Source: an uncultured Lachnospiraceae bacterium (GTDB lineage Bacteria > Bacillota > Clostridia > Lachnospirales > Lachnospiraceae). From it: a stretch of 64,000 nt of DNA. Where the stretch lies: assembly GCA_947165025.1 (NCBI GenBank), contig CAMUYQ010000013.1, positions 1 through 64,000 of the forward strand, read 5' to 3'. The notes beneath the pieces are model-generated. The model was not told where the DNA came from, searched no databases, and saw only the letters and a list, made by a program, of their open reading frames with translations. Position numbers and translations under genes: made by a program. Each line of letters begins with the position of its first letter. Within the stretch, counting starts at the first letter, position 1. Below, one piece after another: positions 8,282 to 16,888 of the stretch.

Positions 8282-8287
8282 TAGGTA
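8267..8287. promoter_or_regulatory. Candidate operator over the -35 box
   Basis: Inverted repeat TACCTA-N9-TAGGTA centred on the -35 hexamer of the metY promoter. A repressor bound here would block polymerase. The regulator is unknown; an Rrf2/CymR-type or other sulfur-responsive factor is a guess. Confidence 0.45.
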
Positions 8288-8331
8288 TTATAAAAAATAA
8301 GACGAATGACTGGGGATACAATAAAGGATAG

Positions 8332-8479
8332 GGATTACTGCGAATCCAAGAAACAGACGCCGAAAATCTCAAGAGATTTCCGGCGCCGTTTCTTAGATTC
8401 CAATGAATTACAACAGACAAAAAGAGTTCCTCGGATAAATCCGGGAACTCTTTCCATCTGCCGTAATTCGCAGTAATCC
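8332..8479. repeat. Nested palindromic element between rpsI and metY
   Basis: A 14-base perfect inverted repeat (8332-8345 and 8466-8479) encloses two further hairpins: a long one at 8342-8400 (AAGAAAC/GTTTCTT, CGCCG/CGGCG, AAATCTC/GAGATTT arms) and the rpsI terminator at 8421-8453. Transcribed, the whole could fold as a multi-branched structure. Confidence 0.7.
8416..8453 (-). terminator. Intrinsic terminator after rpsI
   Basis: Read on the minus strand, an AAAGAGTTCC / GGAACTCTTT stem is followed by a T run (complement of 8416-8422), starting 27 bases past the rpsI stop. Confidence 0.85.
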
Positions 8480-8878
8480 TTATCTCTTCGAGAACTGGGG
8501 TGCTCTTCTTGCTGCCTTGAGACCGGGCTTCTTTCTTTCCTTCATACGAGGATCTCTTGTAAGGAAGCCTGCTGACTTAAGGGCGGGACGGAAGTCCTCA
8601 TCCACTTTAAGAAGTGCTCTTGCGATACCGTGACGGATGGCACCCGCCTGGCCTGTTGTACCGCCGCCTTTAACGTTAACCTTGATATCGTACTTCTTCT
8701 CTGTTTCTGTAGCAACAAGGGGCTGACGAACGATAGTCTTTAATGTCTCAAGTCCGAAGTACTCATCGATGTCTCTCTTGTTGACCGTGATATTTCCTTT
8801 GCCGGGTTTGATATAAACTCTGGCAACAGCTGATTTTCTTCTTCCTGTTCCGTAGAACTGTTCTTTTGCTTTAGCCAT
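8480..8878 (-). CDS. rpsI: 30S ribosomal protein S9
   Basis: 132 residues, the usual size. The start matches bacterial S9 ([14 protein letters not shown]), and the C-terminal tail [14 protein letters not shown], which reaches the P-site tRNA, is intact. It follows rplM by 22 bases in the conserved rplM-rpsI operon and ends at a terminator. Confidence 0.99.
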   Translation of the reverse strand: MAKAKEQFYGTGRRKSAVARVYIKPGKGNITVNKRDIDEYFGLETLKTIVRQPLVATETEKKYDIKVNVKGGGTTGQAGAIRHGIARALLKVDEDFRPALKSAGFLTRDPRMKERKKPGLKAARRAPQFSKR

Positions 8879-8900
8879 TTTTATCTCCTTTTACCTGCGA

Positions 8901-9329
8901 TCAAAACTTCAACTCTTCGGGCTTCTGTGCTGCATGAGGATGCTCGGCACCCGCATATACGAAAAGCTTCTTGTACATTCTGCGGCCCAGAGGTCCCTTG
9001 GGAAGCATTCCCTTGACTGCAAGTTCAACAACCTCCGTAGGAGCTTTTGCGAGCTTGTCGCGAAGTGTTGTCTCCTTCATTCCGCCGACATACTCCGAAT
9101 GATGGTAGTATATCTTCTGATCAAGCTTGCGGCCTGTAACCTTAACCTTCTCTGCATTAATGATGATCACACAATCGCCTGTATCAGCGTGAGGTGTGAA
9201 GATAGGCTTGTTCTTTCCTCTGAGGATCTTGGCAACTTCCGATGACAGACGACCCAGAGTACATCCTGTTGCATCAACGACATACCATTTACGTTCAATG
9301 GCAGCCTCGTTGGGCATATATGTATTCAT
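8901..9329 (-). CDS. rplM: 50S ribosomal protein L13
   Basis: 142 residues with typical L13 segments ([41 protein letters not shown]). The start is ATG 9329, seven bases after GGAGG; an in-frame extension to 9386 is not family-like and is rejected. About 100 bases of leader separate the promoter from the start and could hold an L13-type autoregulatory structure, which I cannot confirm by eye. Confidence 0.98.
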   Translation of the reverse strand: MNTYMPNEAAIERKWYVVDATGCTLGRLSSEVAKILRGKNKPIFTPHADTGDCVIIINAEKVKVTGRKLDQKIYYHHSEYVGGMKETTLRDKLAKAPTEVVELAVKGMLPKGPLGRRMYKKLFVYAGAEHPHAAQKPEELKF

Positions 9330-9439
9330 GACGATACCTCCAAAAAACTTACATCTGATTACCTTATATATATCGCGACCGCTCATCCTTTCTCAGCCGG
9401 GGCTATGGCTTCGTCGGGCATTTGCCGTCACATTGACAG

Positions 9440-9468
9440 ATTATATTACACGCTATCAGGCGTGTCAA
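9440..9468 (-). promoter_or_regulatory. Promoter of rplM-rpsI
   Basis: Minus-strand TTGACA (9463-9468) and TATAAT (9440-9445) with a 17-base spacer. The -35 box and spacer lie inside the last codons of the histidine kinase gene. Confidence 0.85.
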
Positions 9469-11662
9469 GGAGTTTTTCAGGCGGAAGATAACTCACTATC
9501 AGCTTCTCAAGCTTCTCTCCCTCAACAGGTTTTGAAATATAATCCCTAAACCCTGCATCAAGATACATCTCCCTTGCACCGGAAATTGCGTTTGCGGTAA
9601 GCGCAACGTACACCGGATGATTGTCGCCCTCGTTCTCCTTCATATGATGAAGGGTCTCAATTCCGTCCATGTCAGGCATGAGATGATCGATGAAGATCAT
9701 ATCGTATGCGTTCTCTGAAGCCATTTTGATTGCCTCCGGCCCTGAGCGCGCCGTATCCATGACAAGTTCCGTCTTGCGAAGAAGCTTTGTGATGACGGTC
9801 AGGTTCATCTTGATATCGTCAACGATCAGGATGCGGGCATCAGGTGCATGAAATAGTTCCTTGTATTCATGCTTTTTCGCGTCACCCGAATCATACTTCC
9901 TGTCGTATGCTCCCGATTCGCTGCGATCGAGCACTTCCTGCCGGATGGAGAACGAGAACACCGATCCGCGTCCGTATTCACTCTGAACCTTCAGTTCACT
10001 GTCCATAAGTTCCAGCAGACGTCTCGTGATACTGATACCTAGTCCCGTTCCTTCGATGCTTCGGTTCTTCTCTTCATCTATACGCACGAACGGCGTGAAC
10101 AGATTGTTCATGTCCTCTTTTCTGATGCCGGTACCTGTGTCCGATACCGTAAAATCAAGCCTCACATGATCACTGTCAATGGTTTCGAATCCGACCTTCA
10201 GGCCGATCCGGCCTTCCTTCGTATACTTAACGGCGTTCGTCAGAAGGTTTAATGCGCACTGCTTGATACGGATCTCATCACCTTTCAACAGGCGGGGGAT
10301 CTTCGCGTCAAACTCGACATTGATCGCCAGACCCTTCTGAGTTGCCCTGTCTCTTACCATGTTTACAAGATCGTTCATCATCGCTGCAGGCTCATACTGG
10401 ACAGGGATGATCTCCATCTTGCCTTCTTCGACCTTCGAGAAATCAAGTATGTCATTGATCAGTGCCAGGAGCGTTTTACCTGAAGAACGGATATCCTCGG
10501 CATAATCAAGTATCTCCTTTTCGGTGCTGTTTCTAAGCACCATCTCATCCATTCCGAGGATCGCATTGATGGGAGTTCTTATCTCGTGGGACATGTTCGC
10601 CAGAAACTGCGATTTTGCACGGTTCGCTTCATCGGCAAGCTCACGCTGCTTCCTAAGCTCGTTCATGTAATGGTACTGCTCCGTATCGTCGCCGAGCGCA
10701 TACAGGCGCCCCACTTCATTTCCTTCTATAACAAGTTTGTTGGATCTGGGAGTATATATCCTGTCATTCATCCTGATCGGCTCGCCGTTCCTGATGGAGT
10801 TTTCGATAGAATCAATGACACCCGACCCGTCATCCGTGATCAGACTTTTCTTGGAAAGGACCGGAAAGAGCCTCTGGGCAGGCTTGTTGAAGTACGATAT
10901 CTTATTTGTGTGATCAACGACTATGATACCCTCCGACAGTTCATCAATGACATAGTTGCGGGCAGCCGTTTTGGCATCAAGCATCCTGTACTTTATTATG
11001 GCGATCAGCATCAGTACATTACATATGGCGAAGCCGAAAATCATAACATCGAATTTACGCGCCAGCGGAACAAGTTTGAAGAAGTATATAACATATGATG
11101 TTCCGACGGAAAACAGCGCCACGGACATGAGAAGATATCTTCTTTTGGCGATACGGTTCTTCTCACGCAGATATGTCCTGATAACAAGCGTTACTCCGAG
11201 CACCGAATAGAACAGGTTTAACATGGTCTGGGTGTAATACAGGGGACCGCCCGTATGCGGAAGTGTCGGAAAACCGTCCGATACGACAAACTTCATGGAA
11301 CTGTAATAAAGAGTGTTGAACTCGAGTCCGATAATTGTCGTATAGATCACTGCATGCACCACGGCAAAGATCGTCTTGAGGATCACAGGAAAATAGATAT
11401 TGCACAGTTCCAATCCAAACAAAAAGAGTGCAAATCCGATCCAGACCCGCCCGAGATAACCTATCTTCAGTGCAGTAACATACGTCTGTTGATCCTTTGC
11501 GGTAATCTCAAAAAGACACGCAACATTATATATAAGGTTGGATACACCCGAAAAAAACAGATAAGCGTGAACCCTGCCGCTCCACTTTTTAAGAGAAAAC
11601 CAGCATACAGCAAACAGTCCTATTATGGTAAGGCAAAGCAGAATGATTACGAACTGATACAT
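9446..11662 (-). CDS. Hybrid sensor histidine kinase, seven-TM input and receiver
   Basis: 738-residue membrane kinase. About seven hydrophobic segments fill residues 1-215, the pattern of the N-terminal 7TM region of histidine kinases. A PAS-like part follows (NYVIDELSEGIIVVDHTNKI onward), then HisKA with SHEIRTPINAILGMDEM, an HATPase with the N box NLLTNAVKY and G boxes DTGTGI and GTGLGI, and a C-terminal receiver with the phospho-acceptor Asp in FIDHLMPDMDG. The signal is unknown. No response-regulator gene is adjacent, so output must pass through a distant partner. It lies two bases after the CapA-like gene. Confidence 0.93.
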   Translation of the reverse strand: MYQFVIILLCLTIIGLFAVCWFSLKKWSGRVHAYLFFSGVSNLIYNVACLFEITAKDQQTYVTALKIGYLGRVWIGFALFLFGLELCNIYFPVILKTIFAVVHAVIYTTIIGLEFNTLYYSSMKFVVSDGFPTLPHTGGPLYYTQTMLNLFYSVLGVTLVIRTYLREKNRIAKRRYLLMSVALFSVGTSYVIYFFKLVPLARKFDVMIFGFAICNVLMLIAIIKYRMLDAKTAARNYVIDELSEGIIVVDHTNKISYFNKPAQRLFPVLSKKSLITDDGSGVIDSIENSIRNGEPIRMNDRIYTPRSNKLVIEGNEVGRLYALGDDTEQYHYMNELRKQRELADEANRAKSQFLANMSHEIRTPINAILGMDEMVLRNSTEKEILDYAEDIRSSGKTLLALINDILDFSKVEEGKMEIIPVQYEPAAMMNDLVNMVRDRATQKGLAINVEFDAKIPRLLKGDEIRIKQCALNLLTNAVKYTKEGRIGLKVGFETIDSDHVRLDFTVSDTGTGIRKEDMNNLFTPFVRIDEEKNRSIEGTGLGISITRRLLELMDSELKVQSEYGRGSVFSFSIRQEVLDRSESGAYDRKYDSGDAKKHEYKELFHAPDARILIVDDIKMNLTVITKLLRKTELVMDTARSGPEAIKMASENAYDMIFIDHLMPDMDGIETLHHMKENEGDNHPVYVALTANAISGAREMYLDAGFRDYISKPVEGEKLEKLIVSYLPPEKLLDTPDSV

Positions 11663-11664
11663 GC

Positions 11665-12819
11665 TTACCTCCAGAGATCAGTATCGATTATGTCTTCGCA
11701 TAGCTTTTCACAATACTTATATGAAAAGTTTGCATCTCTCTTTCTTATCTCATTAAGAAACGATTTGGCCTGCGTATAATCTTTGAGGAAATATACACTC
11801 GAGCCGTTTATCGCAGACTCGACATGCGCTATCAGTGGCCGCACCCCGAAGTCCTTTACGACGGCTTTCCCCTTATCGTCTTTTGTCAGTGTAACATCCG
11901 CCATCGCGCCGAGCATCCTGTCGGCAACTCCTTTTCCTCTTCCGCTTGTCCAGTTGATGAAATTTCCGAGCGAATAGTAAACGGGTATCTTTCTGTTGTC
12001 GTCGGTCTCATAAACCTCAACCGGTTCGATGACATGAGGATGTGTTCCTATTATAAGGTCTGCTCCGTGATTGGCAAATACTTTTGTCCACTTTTTTTGC
12101 ATTTCGCTTATGCCGTGGTCATACTCAGTCCCCCAGTGTGGACATACTATCGTGAAATCCGCCTCTTTCTCAGCCCTGTCAAGATCATCGGCAACCTTGT
12201 CTTCATTCAGAAGGTTCACGGCATACGGTGCACCCTTCGGGAGCGGTATCCCATTTGTTCCGTAAGTGTAATTCAGAACAGCGATCCTGTATCCGTCCTT
12301 TTCAAATACAGTGATATGCTCGCTTTCTTCTTTTGTCTCATATATCCCGACAGGTTCGACCTCGGGATGATTTTCGCTCCAGTAGGAGCGGCAGTTATCT
12401 ATTCCCTTTTTGCCACGGTCGAGCGCGTGATTCGTCGCGTGACATGCGATGTCAAAACCGGTTTCGGCAAGCTCGTCGGCGATCTCGTAAGGTGCGTTAA
12501 AGCTCGGGTAGCCCGTGACTCTGAGCTCCTCTCCGCCGATTATGACCTCCTGGTTGACTATCGCAAGATCAGCCGCCTCTATGACATCCTTTGTATGTCT
12601 GAATATCTCGGAAAAATCATATGACCCGTCTTCCTGTCTTGCACATTTTTCTATGCCGTCGTGAAGAAGAATGTCACCGACCATGACGATAGTGAAATCA
12701 TCTTCTGCAGGATCAGGTTCAGACTTTACTGCTGCAATCGTAAAAGAACTAAAAGCTGCGGACATGACAGCCGCAGCCAGAGTGCATGTAATAAATTTCG
12801 ATAGTACTCTTCTGTTCAT
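11665..12819 (-). CDS. CapA-like polyglutamate-synthesis/metallophosphatase-fold protein
   Basis: About 384 residues with an N-terminal hydrophobic signal or anchor (MNRRVLSKFITCTLAAAV). The CapA/PgsA fold shows metal-site motifs VGDILLHDG, VNQEV, ACHATNHALDRG and IIGTHPHVIEP, then YSLGNFI. Members act outside the membrane in poly-gamma-glutamate synthesis or on other cell-surface substrates; no capB/capC genes lie nearby, so the substrate is open. ATG 12819 is chosen over the in-frame 12873 because it begins the signal-like segment and avoids overlap with the phosphatase gene. Confidence 0.85.
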   Translation of the reverse strand: MNRRVLSKFITCTLAAAVMSAAFSSFTIAAVKSEPDPAEDDFTIVMVGDILLHDGIEKCARQEDGSYDFSEIFRHTKDVIEAADLAIVNQEVIIGGEELRVTGYPSFNAPYEIADELAETGFDIACHATNHALDRGKKGIDNCRSYWSENHPEVEPVGIYETKEESEHITVFEKDGYRIAVLNYTYGTNGIPLPKGAPYAVNLLNEDKVADDLDRAEKEADFTIVCPHWGTEYDHGISEMQKKWTKVFANHGADLIIGTHPHVIEPVEVYETDDNRKIPVYYSLGNFINWTSGRGKGVADRMLGAMADVTLTKDDKGKAVVKDFGVRPLIAHVESAINGSSVYFLKDYTQAKSFLNEIRKRDANFSYKYCEKLCEDIIDTDLWR

Positions 12820-12841
12820 TATCGCGAACCCCTTGATGTGA

Positions 12842-13297
12842 TCACTTCCTGAGATCTTCCAGAAGCGCCTCACATCCCTTTTTGATCTGGCGGTATGCGA
12901 ACTCGAAGTCGCGCGTGTACCACGGATCGTCGATCAGCTCATTGGGACTGTCGGTGTACTCCATAAGTGTATGAACCTTGCCCTCGGGATCGCCGCCGAC
13001 TATCCTGTCGATGTAGTACATGTTCTCGCTGTCCATACCGATGATGAGATCATACTCATCGTACTCGCTTCTGACAAGCTGCCGCGCACGATGATCGCCT
13101 ATCGGAACATTATGCGCCACAAGTGCCTGTCGCATAGGCGGATACACCGGGTTTCCGATCTCCTCCCTGGACGTCGCCGCCGAGTCACACATGATCTCGT
13201 CTTCGAGTCCGTTCTCTCTTATCATCTCATCAAATATGTACTGCGCGCTCACGCTGCGGCAGATATTGCCGTGGCACACAAAGAGAATTTTTACCAT
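12842..13297 (-). CDS. Low-molecular-weight protein-tyrosine phosphatase
   Basis: 151 residues. The P-loop CHGNICRS begins at Cys9, fitting the CX5R(S/T) signature, and the general-acid Asp is in DDPWYTRDFE. Small phosphatases of this kind remove phosphate from tyrosine kinases controlling capsule export or from metabolites. The CapA-like gene downstream makes a cell-surface role plausible, but this is only context. Confidence 0.93.
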   Translation of the reverse strand: MVKILFVCHGNICRSVSAQYIFDEMIRENGLEDEIMCDSAATSREEIGNPVYPPMRQALVAHNVPIGDHRARQLVRSEYDEYDLIIGMDSENMYYIDRIVGGDPEGKVHTLMEYTDSPNELIDDPWYTRDFEFAYRQIKKGCEALLEDLRK

Positions 13298-13330
13298 TTT
13301 TCATATCTCCTCATATATGAACTGATTTTA

Positions 13331-13361
13331 TAACACATTTTTTGTGTTAAAAAATGTGTTA
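13331..13361. promoter_or_regulatory. Perfect 13-bp inverted repeat upstream of the phosphatase gene
   Basis: TAACACATTTTTT (13331-13343) and its exact complement (13349-13361) flank a 5-base loop. It sits 34 bases upstream of the phosphatase start. It could be a bidirectional terminator (each arm has an A/T run) or an operator. The rest of 13298-13562 is AT-rich with no gene that I can support. Confidence 0.5.
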
Positions 13362-13562
13362 TTTGTCATAGCCATAACACAAACCCTGTATTTATTCGTC
13401 ATCATCAGGTTTTTCCGACATTGAAAGACAAATAAACCAAATCTACTGCATTATAAAGCATTTTATTTTTAGTCGCTTGTGAACTTGCCTGAATAACTCC
13501 GATTCTCATTCTTCCCCCACAAATATCGATTTTTCAAGCTACGTTATATTCCAAAATTACGC

Positions 13563-14555
13563 TCACTCATTAAGTGAAGGCAATACTTTTTGCTCAATAA
13601 ATTCAACTCTGTCAAAGATTCTCGGCTTAAATGTACCTGTCATTCCAACCGATACATTTTCCTCTTTGTTTACATAGATAATATTTCCGCTGTCACCAAT
13701 TGCCGCATATACATCTTTGTCATCGTAAGGCTTATACCATAAGTATCCATAGTTCATGAAGCCAAAGCGCTCACCAAGCTTAATATGTGGTGTCAGCATG
13801 TCTTTTATATATTCTTCTGAGATAATTCTTTTCCCATTATATAGGCCACTGCCTAAAACCATCGCCCCTATCACAGCCATGTCTCTTGCCGACATGCATA
13901 ATCCCCAGCCTGCGGTGACACCGCCCTGTGGGTCAGCGTACCACTCATATTTTCTGGGTTTCTTATTCATAAAGAAATCAAATTGATCCTCTTTAGAACT
14001 GTCTCCGTGAGGTATTCGCTTGGGAAGCTCAAGTGGTTCAAACAGATTATTGTTAGCAAAATCAATGCATTTTTCGCCCGTTGCTCTCTCAATACTCCCC
14101 GCAAGAATCTGAATGCCAAGTGTTGCGTACCTGAATTCTCCGGTAATTCCGTTCCGACCACCAAGATAATCAAGGATTGCAAGCGTAAAGTCCGGGGAAG
14201 TACATACCTTCTTCCATGGCTCCGACTTACCCTTATACGGGGCTGTCATTGTGAGCATATGCCTTATTGTAACGTCATAGATAGTTTTCTCCCCACGTTT
14301 TACGGTGTAATCAGGGAAGAAATCCATAACCTTTTGATCCAGGTTTTTGATATATCCCCTGTCCAAAGCAATCCCTGCCAGTAATGCCATAATACCTTTC
14401 GTCACGGAATTGACATTCATCGCATCTAGAGTCTTGAACCCATGCCAACAATCATCAAGTGCCACCTCATTGTCTTTAATGGCATAAATCTGGCATATAT
14501 TGCCCTCATTCCCGATGCTCTCGGAAATGTACCTGTGTAGTTGTTCTTTAGTCAA
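13563..14555 (-). CDS. Serine hydrolase of the beta-lactamase/PBP-like family
   Basis: 330-residue cytoplasmic-looking protein with no signal peptide. The class C-type S-x-x-K motif is Ser50-Val-Thr-Lys53. The second motif reads YATLG, so the usual Asn of Y-x-N is replaced by Thr. A later GDSGNIIYVN stretch sits where the HxG-type third motif is expected. Such proteins include esterases and D-amino-acid peptidases; antibiotic resistance is not implied. Single gene, opposite no obvious partner. Confidence 0.82.
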   Translation of the reverse strand: MTKEQLHRYISESIGNEGNICQIYAIKDNEVALDDCWHGFKTLDAMNVNSVTKGIMALLAGIALDRGYIKNLDQKVMDFFPDYTVKRGEKTIYDVTIRHMLTMTAPYKGKSEPWKKVCTSPDFTLAILDYLGGRNGITGEFRYATLGIQILAGSIERATGEKCIDFANNNLFEPLELPKRIPHGDSSKEDQFDFFMNKKPRKYEWYADPQGGVTAGWGLCMSARDMAVIGAMVLGSGLYNGKRIISEEYIKDMLTPHIKLGERFGFMNYGYLWYKPYDDKDVYAAIGDSGNIIYVNKEENVSVGMTGTFKPRIFDRVEFIEQKVLPSLNE

Positions 14556-14779
14556 AATAAAAGCCTCCTCTTAGGAAAGATTCGGACGTCCTAAGAAAAG
14601 GCTAATCGAATTAAAAATCTTTTTCAAGAAAAATCTTAAAAATATGTAGTCAAAGATATAGCGAACAAAACTAATCCCGGGGATGCGGACGTTTTTTAGA
14701 CACCCACACCTATCCTCCTTGAAGAATCATACGACAGATCATTCGAAGTGTTCAGATCCGTAAGAACCGGAGATATAGT

Positions 14780-15283
14780 TCATCCGAGTTGATTTCCGAA
14801 CTTATGCATAAGCCAATGTGCAAATCTAAGATTGACCATCATTAATGCAATGCTGCCGGCCAAGATCAGGACTGTCGGCAAACTAAAAACCAAATATTCC
14901 GAACTCTTTATCAATATGACCACACTTATCGGAAGGCAAACAACGCTTGTGATCAGAGACGGAATATATTTCCTGATATAGATACTCTGTCCGATATGAA
15001 CGATAAAATGTGCTGTAAGGGAAATCAGTAATCCCAACCAAATGGTATTTAACACATCATTTTCAAAATAATATGCTATCAGACTGATCCCGAAAAAAGG
15101 AATAAACTCCTCATATACCGCAAGCGCCATTCCTGCAGTTGTAAAGTCCCTGTATAAAGCAGTGATCTTTGGAAATCTCTCAAATATCTCCGGGTTGTTT
15201 TTGAAAAACCATCCAAATCCTATGATTTCCTCCATATCATGGAATATGAACAAGATTGGAAGAAGTAATACATATTCTCGCAT
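14780..15283 (-). CDS. HXXEE-domain membrane protein
   Basis: 167 residues with four to five hydrophobic segments. The motif HDMEE near residue 15 and a second HFIVHIGQ stretch match the HXXEE family, whose conserved His and Glu suggest metal binding in the membrane. The function is not known. It stands alone, 45 bases downstream of larE in the same direction. Confidence 0.75.
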   Translation of the reverse strand: MREYVLLLPILFIFHDMEEIIGFGWFFKNNPEIFERFPKITALYRDFTTAGMALAVYEEFIPFFGISLIAYYFENDVLNTIWLGLLISLTAHFIVHIGQSIYIRKYIPSLITSVVCLPISVVILIKSSEYLVFSLPTVLILAGSIALMMVNLRFAHWLMHKFGNQLG

Positions 15284-15328
15284 TATTACCCTCGTCTGTT
15301 AACCTGTAAGATGCCGTTTTTCCTCGTT

Positions 15329-16168
15329 TTATGACTTATTTTCCAGTGTCTCATTCATGCTGCCCGTACGGTAACCAAGCAGATCGAGCGCCACATAAGA
15401 AAAACCTAATTCCTTGAAACGGGCATATACCTGCGTCCTTATGTCATCACGCAATAGTTTTTCAAACTCATCGGGGACGATCTCTATCCGTGCTACGTCA
15501 CCGTGGATCCTTACCCTGAACTGGCTAAACCCGAGATCCATCAAAAACTGCTCTGCCCTGTCCACCATACCAAGCTTTCCTTCCGTGATCTCCTCACCAT
15601 ACGGAAACCTGCTTGCAAGGCAGGCAAATGACGGTTTATCCCATGTCGGCAGTCCGAAATGCTTTGACAAAATGCGTATCTCTTCCTTTGAGAACCCCGT
15701 CTCTCTGAGGGGGCTTTTTATTCCAAGCTCGGCAACAGCCGTAAGTCCCGGTCTGTAGTCTCCGTTATCATCAAGGTTCGAGCCTTCAGCCACCTCCTTG
15801 AATCCTTCCCGGTCAGCCAGTGCACGTATCTTTTCGAATAGTTCCCGCTTACACAGATAGCAACGGTTCTTCGGATTATGCGAGAAACCCTCTATCTTGA
15901 GTTCTTCCGAAACCACGATCTCATGACGGATATTCTGCGCTCTGCAGTATTCCTTTGCCTCATCAAGTTCCCTTCCCGGAAACGAGCATGAAGAAGCCGT
16001 TACTGCCATCACTTTATCGCCGAGCGCTTCCTTTGCCGCATACAGCAGGAACGTCGAATCAACACCGCTTGAAAAAGCGATCACAACGCTCTCAAGTGAT
16101 CGAAGATATTCTTTGAGTTCTTCGTATTTTGTCAGTAATCTGTCATCAGGTCTGTCAGTATTATTCAT
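15329..16168 (-). CDS. larE: LarE-type ATP-dependent sulfur transferase
   Basis: 279 residues with the PP-loop AFSSGVDSTFLL near residue 33 and the family motif CLASRFPYGEEIT. LarE adenylates and thiolates the pyridinium carboxylate precursor of the nickel-pincer cofactor of lactate racemase. Cysteines in RCYLCK and in ACLASR are the candidates for sulfur donation or iron-sulfur binding. larB and larC are not in the window. It overlaps tcdA by four bases, so the two are co-translated. LarE-like proteins without Lar partners are common, so the exact substrate is uncertain. Confidence 0.85.
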   Translation of the reverse strand: MNNTDRPDDRLLTKYEELKEYLRSLESVVIAFSSGVDSTFLLYAAKEALGDKVMAVTASSCSFPGRELDEAKEYCRAQNIRHEIVVSEELKIEGFSHNPKNRCYLCKRELFEKIRALADREGFKEVAEGSNLDDNGDYRPGLTAVAELGIKSPLRETGFSKEEIRILSKHFGLPTWDKPSFACLASRFPYGEEITEGKLGMVDRAEQFLMDLGFSQFRVRIHGDVARIEIVPDEFEKLLRDDIRTQVYARFKELGFSYVALDLLGYRTGSMNETLENKS

Positions 16169-16860
16169 CCGTCTGTCTCCTTGCTCAGATCCTTTACCAC
16201 TTCACCCGCGATCAGAAGGCCGGCAACCGCAGGCACATATGCCGTACTTCCCGGGGTATCCCTGTCCTCTGAAGGTAACGGCGGCTCATCGGAATATACC
16301 ACCTTCAGGCTCTCAACCCCGCGCTTCTTCAGTTCACGGCGCATGACTCTTGCCAGCGGGCAAATGCTTGTATCGTATATGTCGGCAATCTTCAGTCTTC
16401 CCGCATCAAGCTTGTTTCCGGCACCCATTGCACTGATCACCGGAACACCTTCCTGTTGCGCACGCATGATAAGCTCGATCTTGGCCGTCACCGTATCGAC
16501 CGCATCAACTACATAATCGTACTCACTAAACGGAAAATCATCCGCGTTCTCCGGGAGAAAGAAACACTTATGTACCTCAACCTTTACATCCGGATTGATG
16601 TCAAGCATTCTCTCGCGCATCACATCCACTTTATTTTTGCCGACGGTCTGTCTCGTCGCGATGATCTGCCTGTTCAGATTCGTCAGACACACCTTGTCAT
16701 CATCGATCAGATCAAATGCTCCGATCCCGCTTCTGACAAGTGCCTCGCAGACATATCCTCCGACTCCGCCAATGCCGAAAACGGCAACTCTTTTTTTATG
16801 CAGCGACTCGATCGCCTCATCGCCCAGCAGCAGCCGGGTTCTGGAAAACTGGTCCAACAT
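16165..16860 (-). CDS. tcdA: tRNA threonylcarbamoyladenosine dehydratase
   Basis: 231-residue ThiF/E1-superfamily protein that cyclises t6A37 of ANN-decoding tRNAs to ct6A using ATP. The nucleotide loop GIGGVGGYVCEAL, LTNLNRQIIA and DAVDTVTAKIELI segments are typical of TcdA/CsdL, and it lacks the CxxC zinc pairs of MoeB. ATG 16860 has AAGGAG upstream and is preferred over 16878. Although it is the third E1-like gene in 17 kb, it belongs to tRNA modification rather than to the sulfur-carrier operon. Confidence 0.9.
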   Translation of the reverse strand: MLDQFSRTRLLLGDEAIESLHKKRVAVFGIGGVGGYVCEALVRSGIGAFDLIDDDKVCLTNLNRQIIATRQTVGKNKVDVMRERMLDINPDVKVEVHKCFFLPENADDFPFSEYDYVVDAVDTVTAKIELIMRAQQEGVPVISAMGAGNKLDAGRLKIADIYDTSICPLARVMRRELKKRGVESLKVVYSDEPPLPSEDRDTPGSTAYVPAVAGLLIAGEVVKDLSKETDG

Positions 16861-16888
16861 AATCGTCTCCTTAAACAAACAGGAAGAG

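Noticed and set aside
9330-9432. Riboswitch or L13 leader upstream of rplM
   Set aside because: The leader is about 100 bases with some pairing potential, but I could not match a known consensus by eye.
13563-14555. Beta-lactamase antibiotic resistance gene
   Set aside because: No signal peptide, and the Y-x-N motif is altered; it fits the broad serine-hydrolase family.
14556-14779. Plus-strand coding remnant (LLEESYDRSFEVFRSVRTG)
   Set aside because: Only about 25 codons, no start or ribosome-binding site, no recognised family.
16165-16860. Third E1-like gene as part of the sulfur-carrier system
   Set aside because: It lacks the CxxC zinc pairs and has TcdA-specific segments; it is 8 kb away with other genes between, and fits tRNA t6A dehydration.
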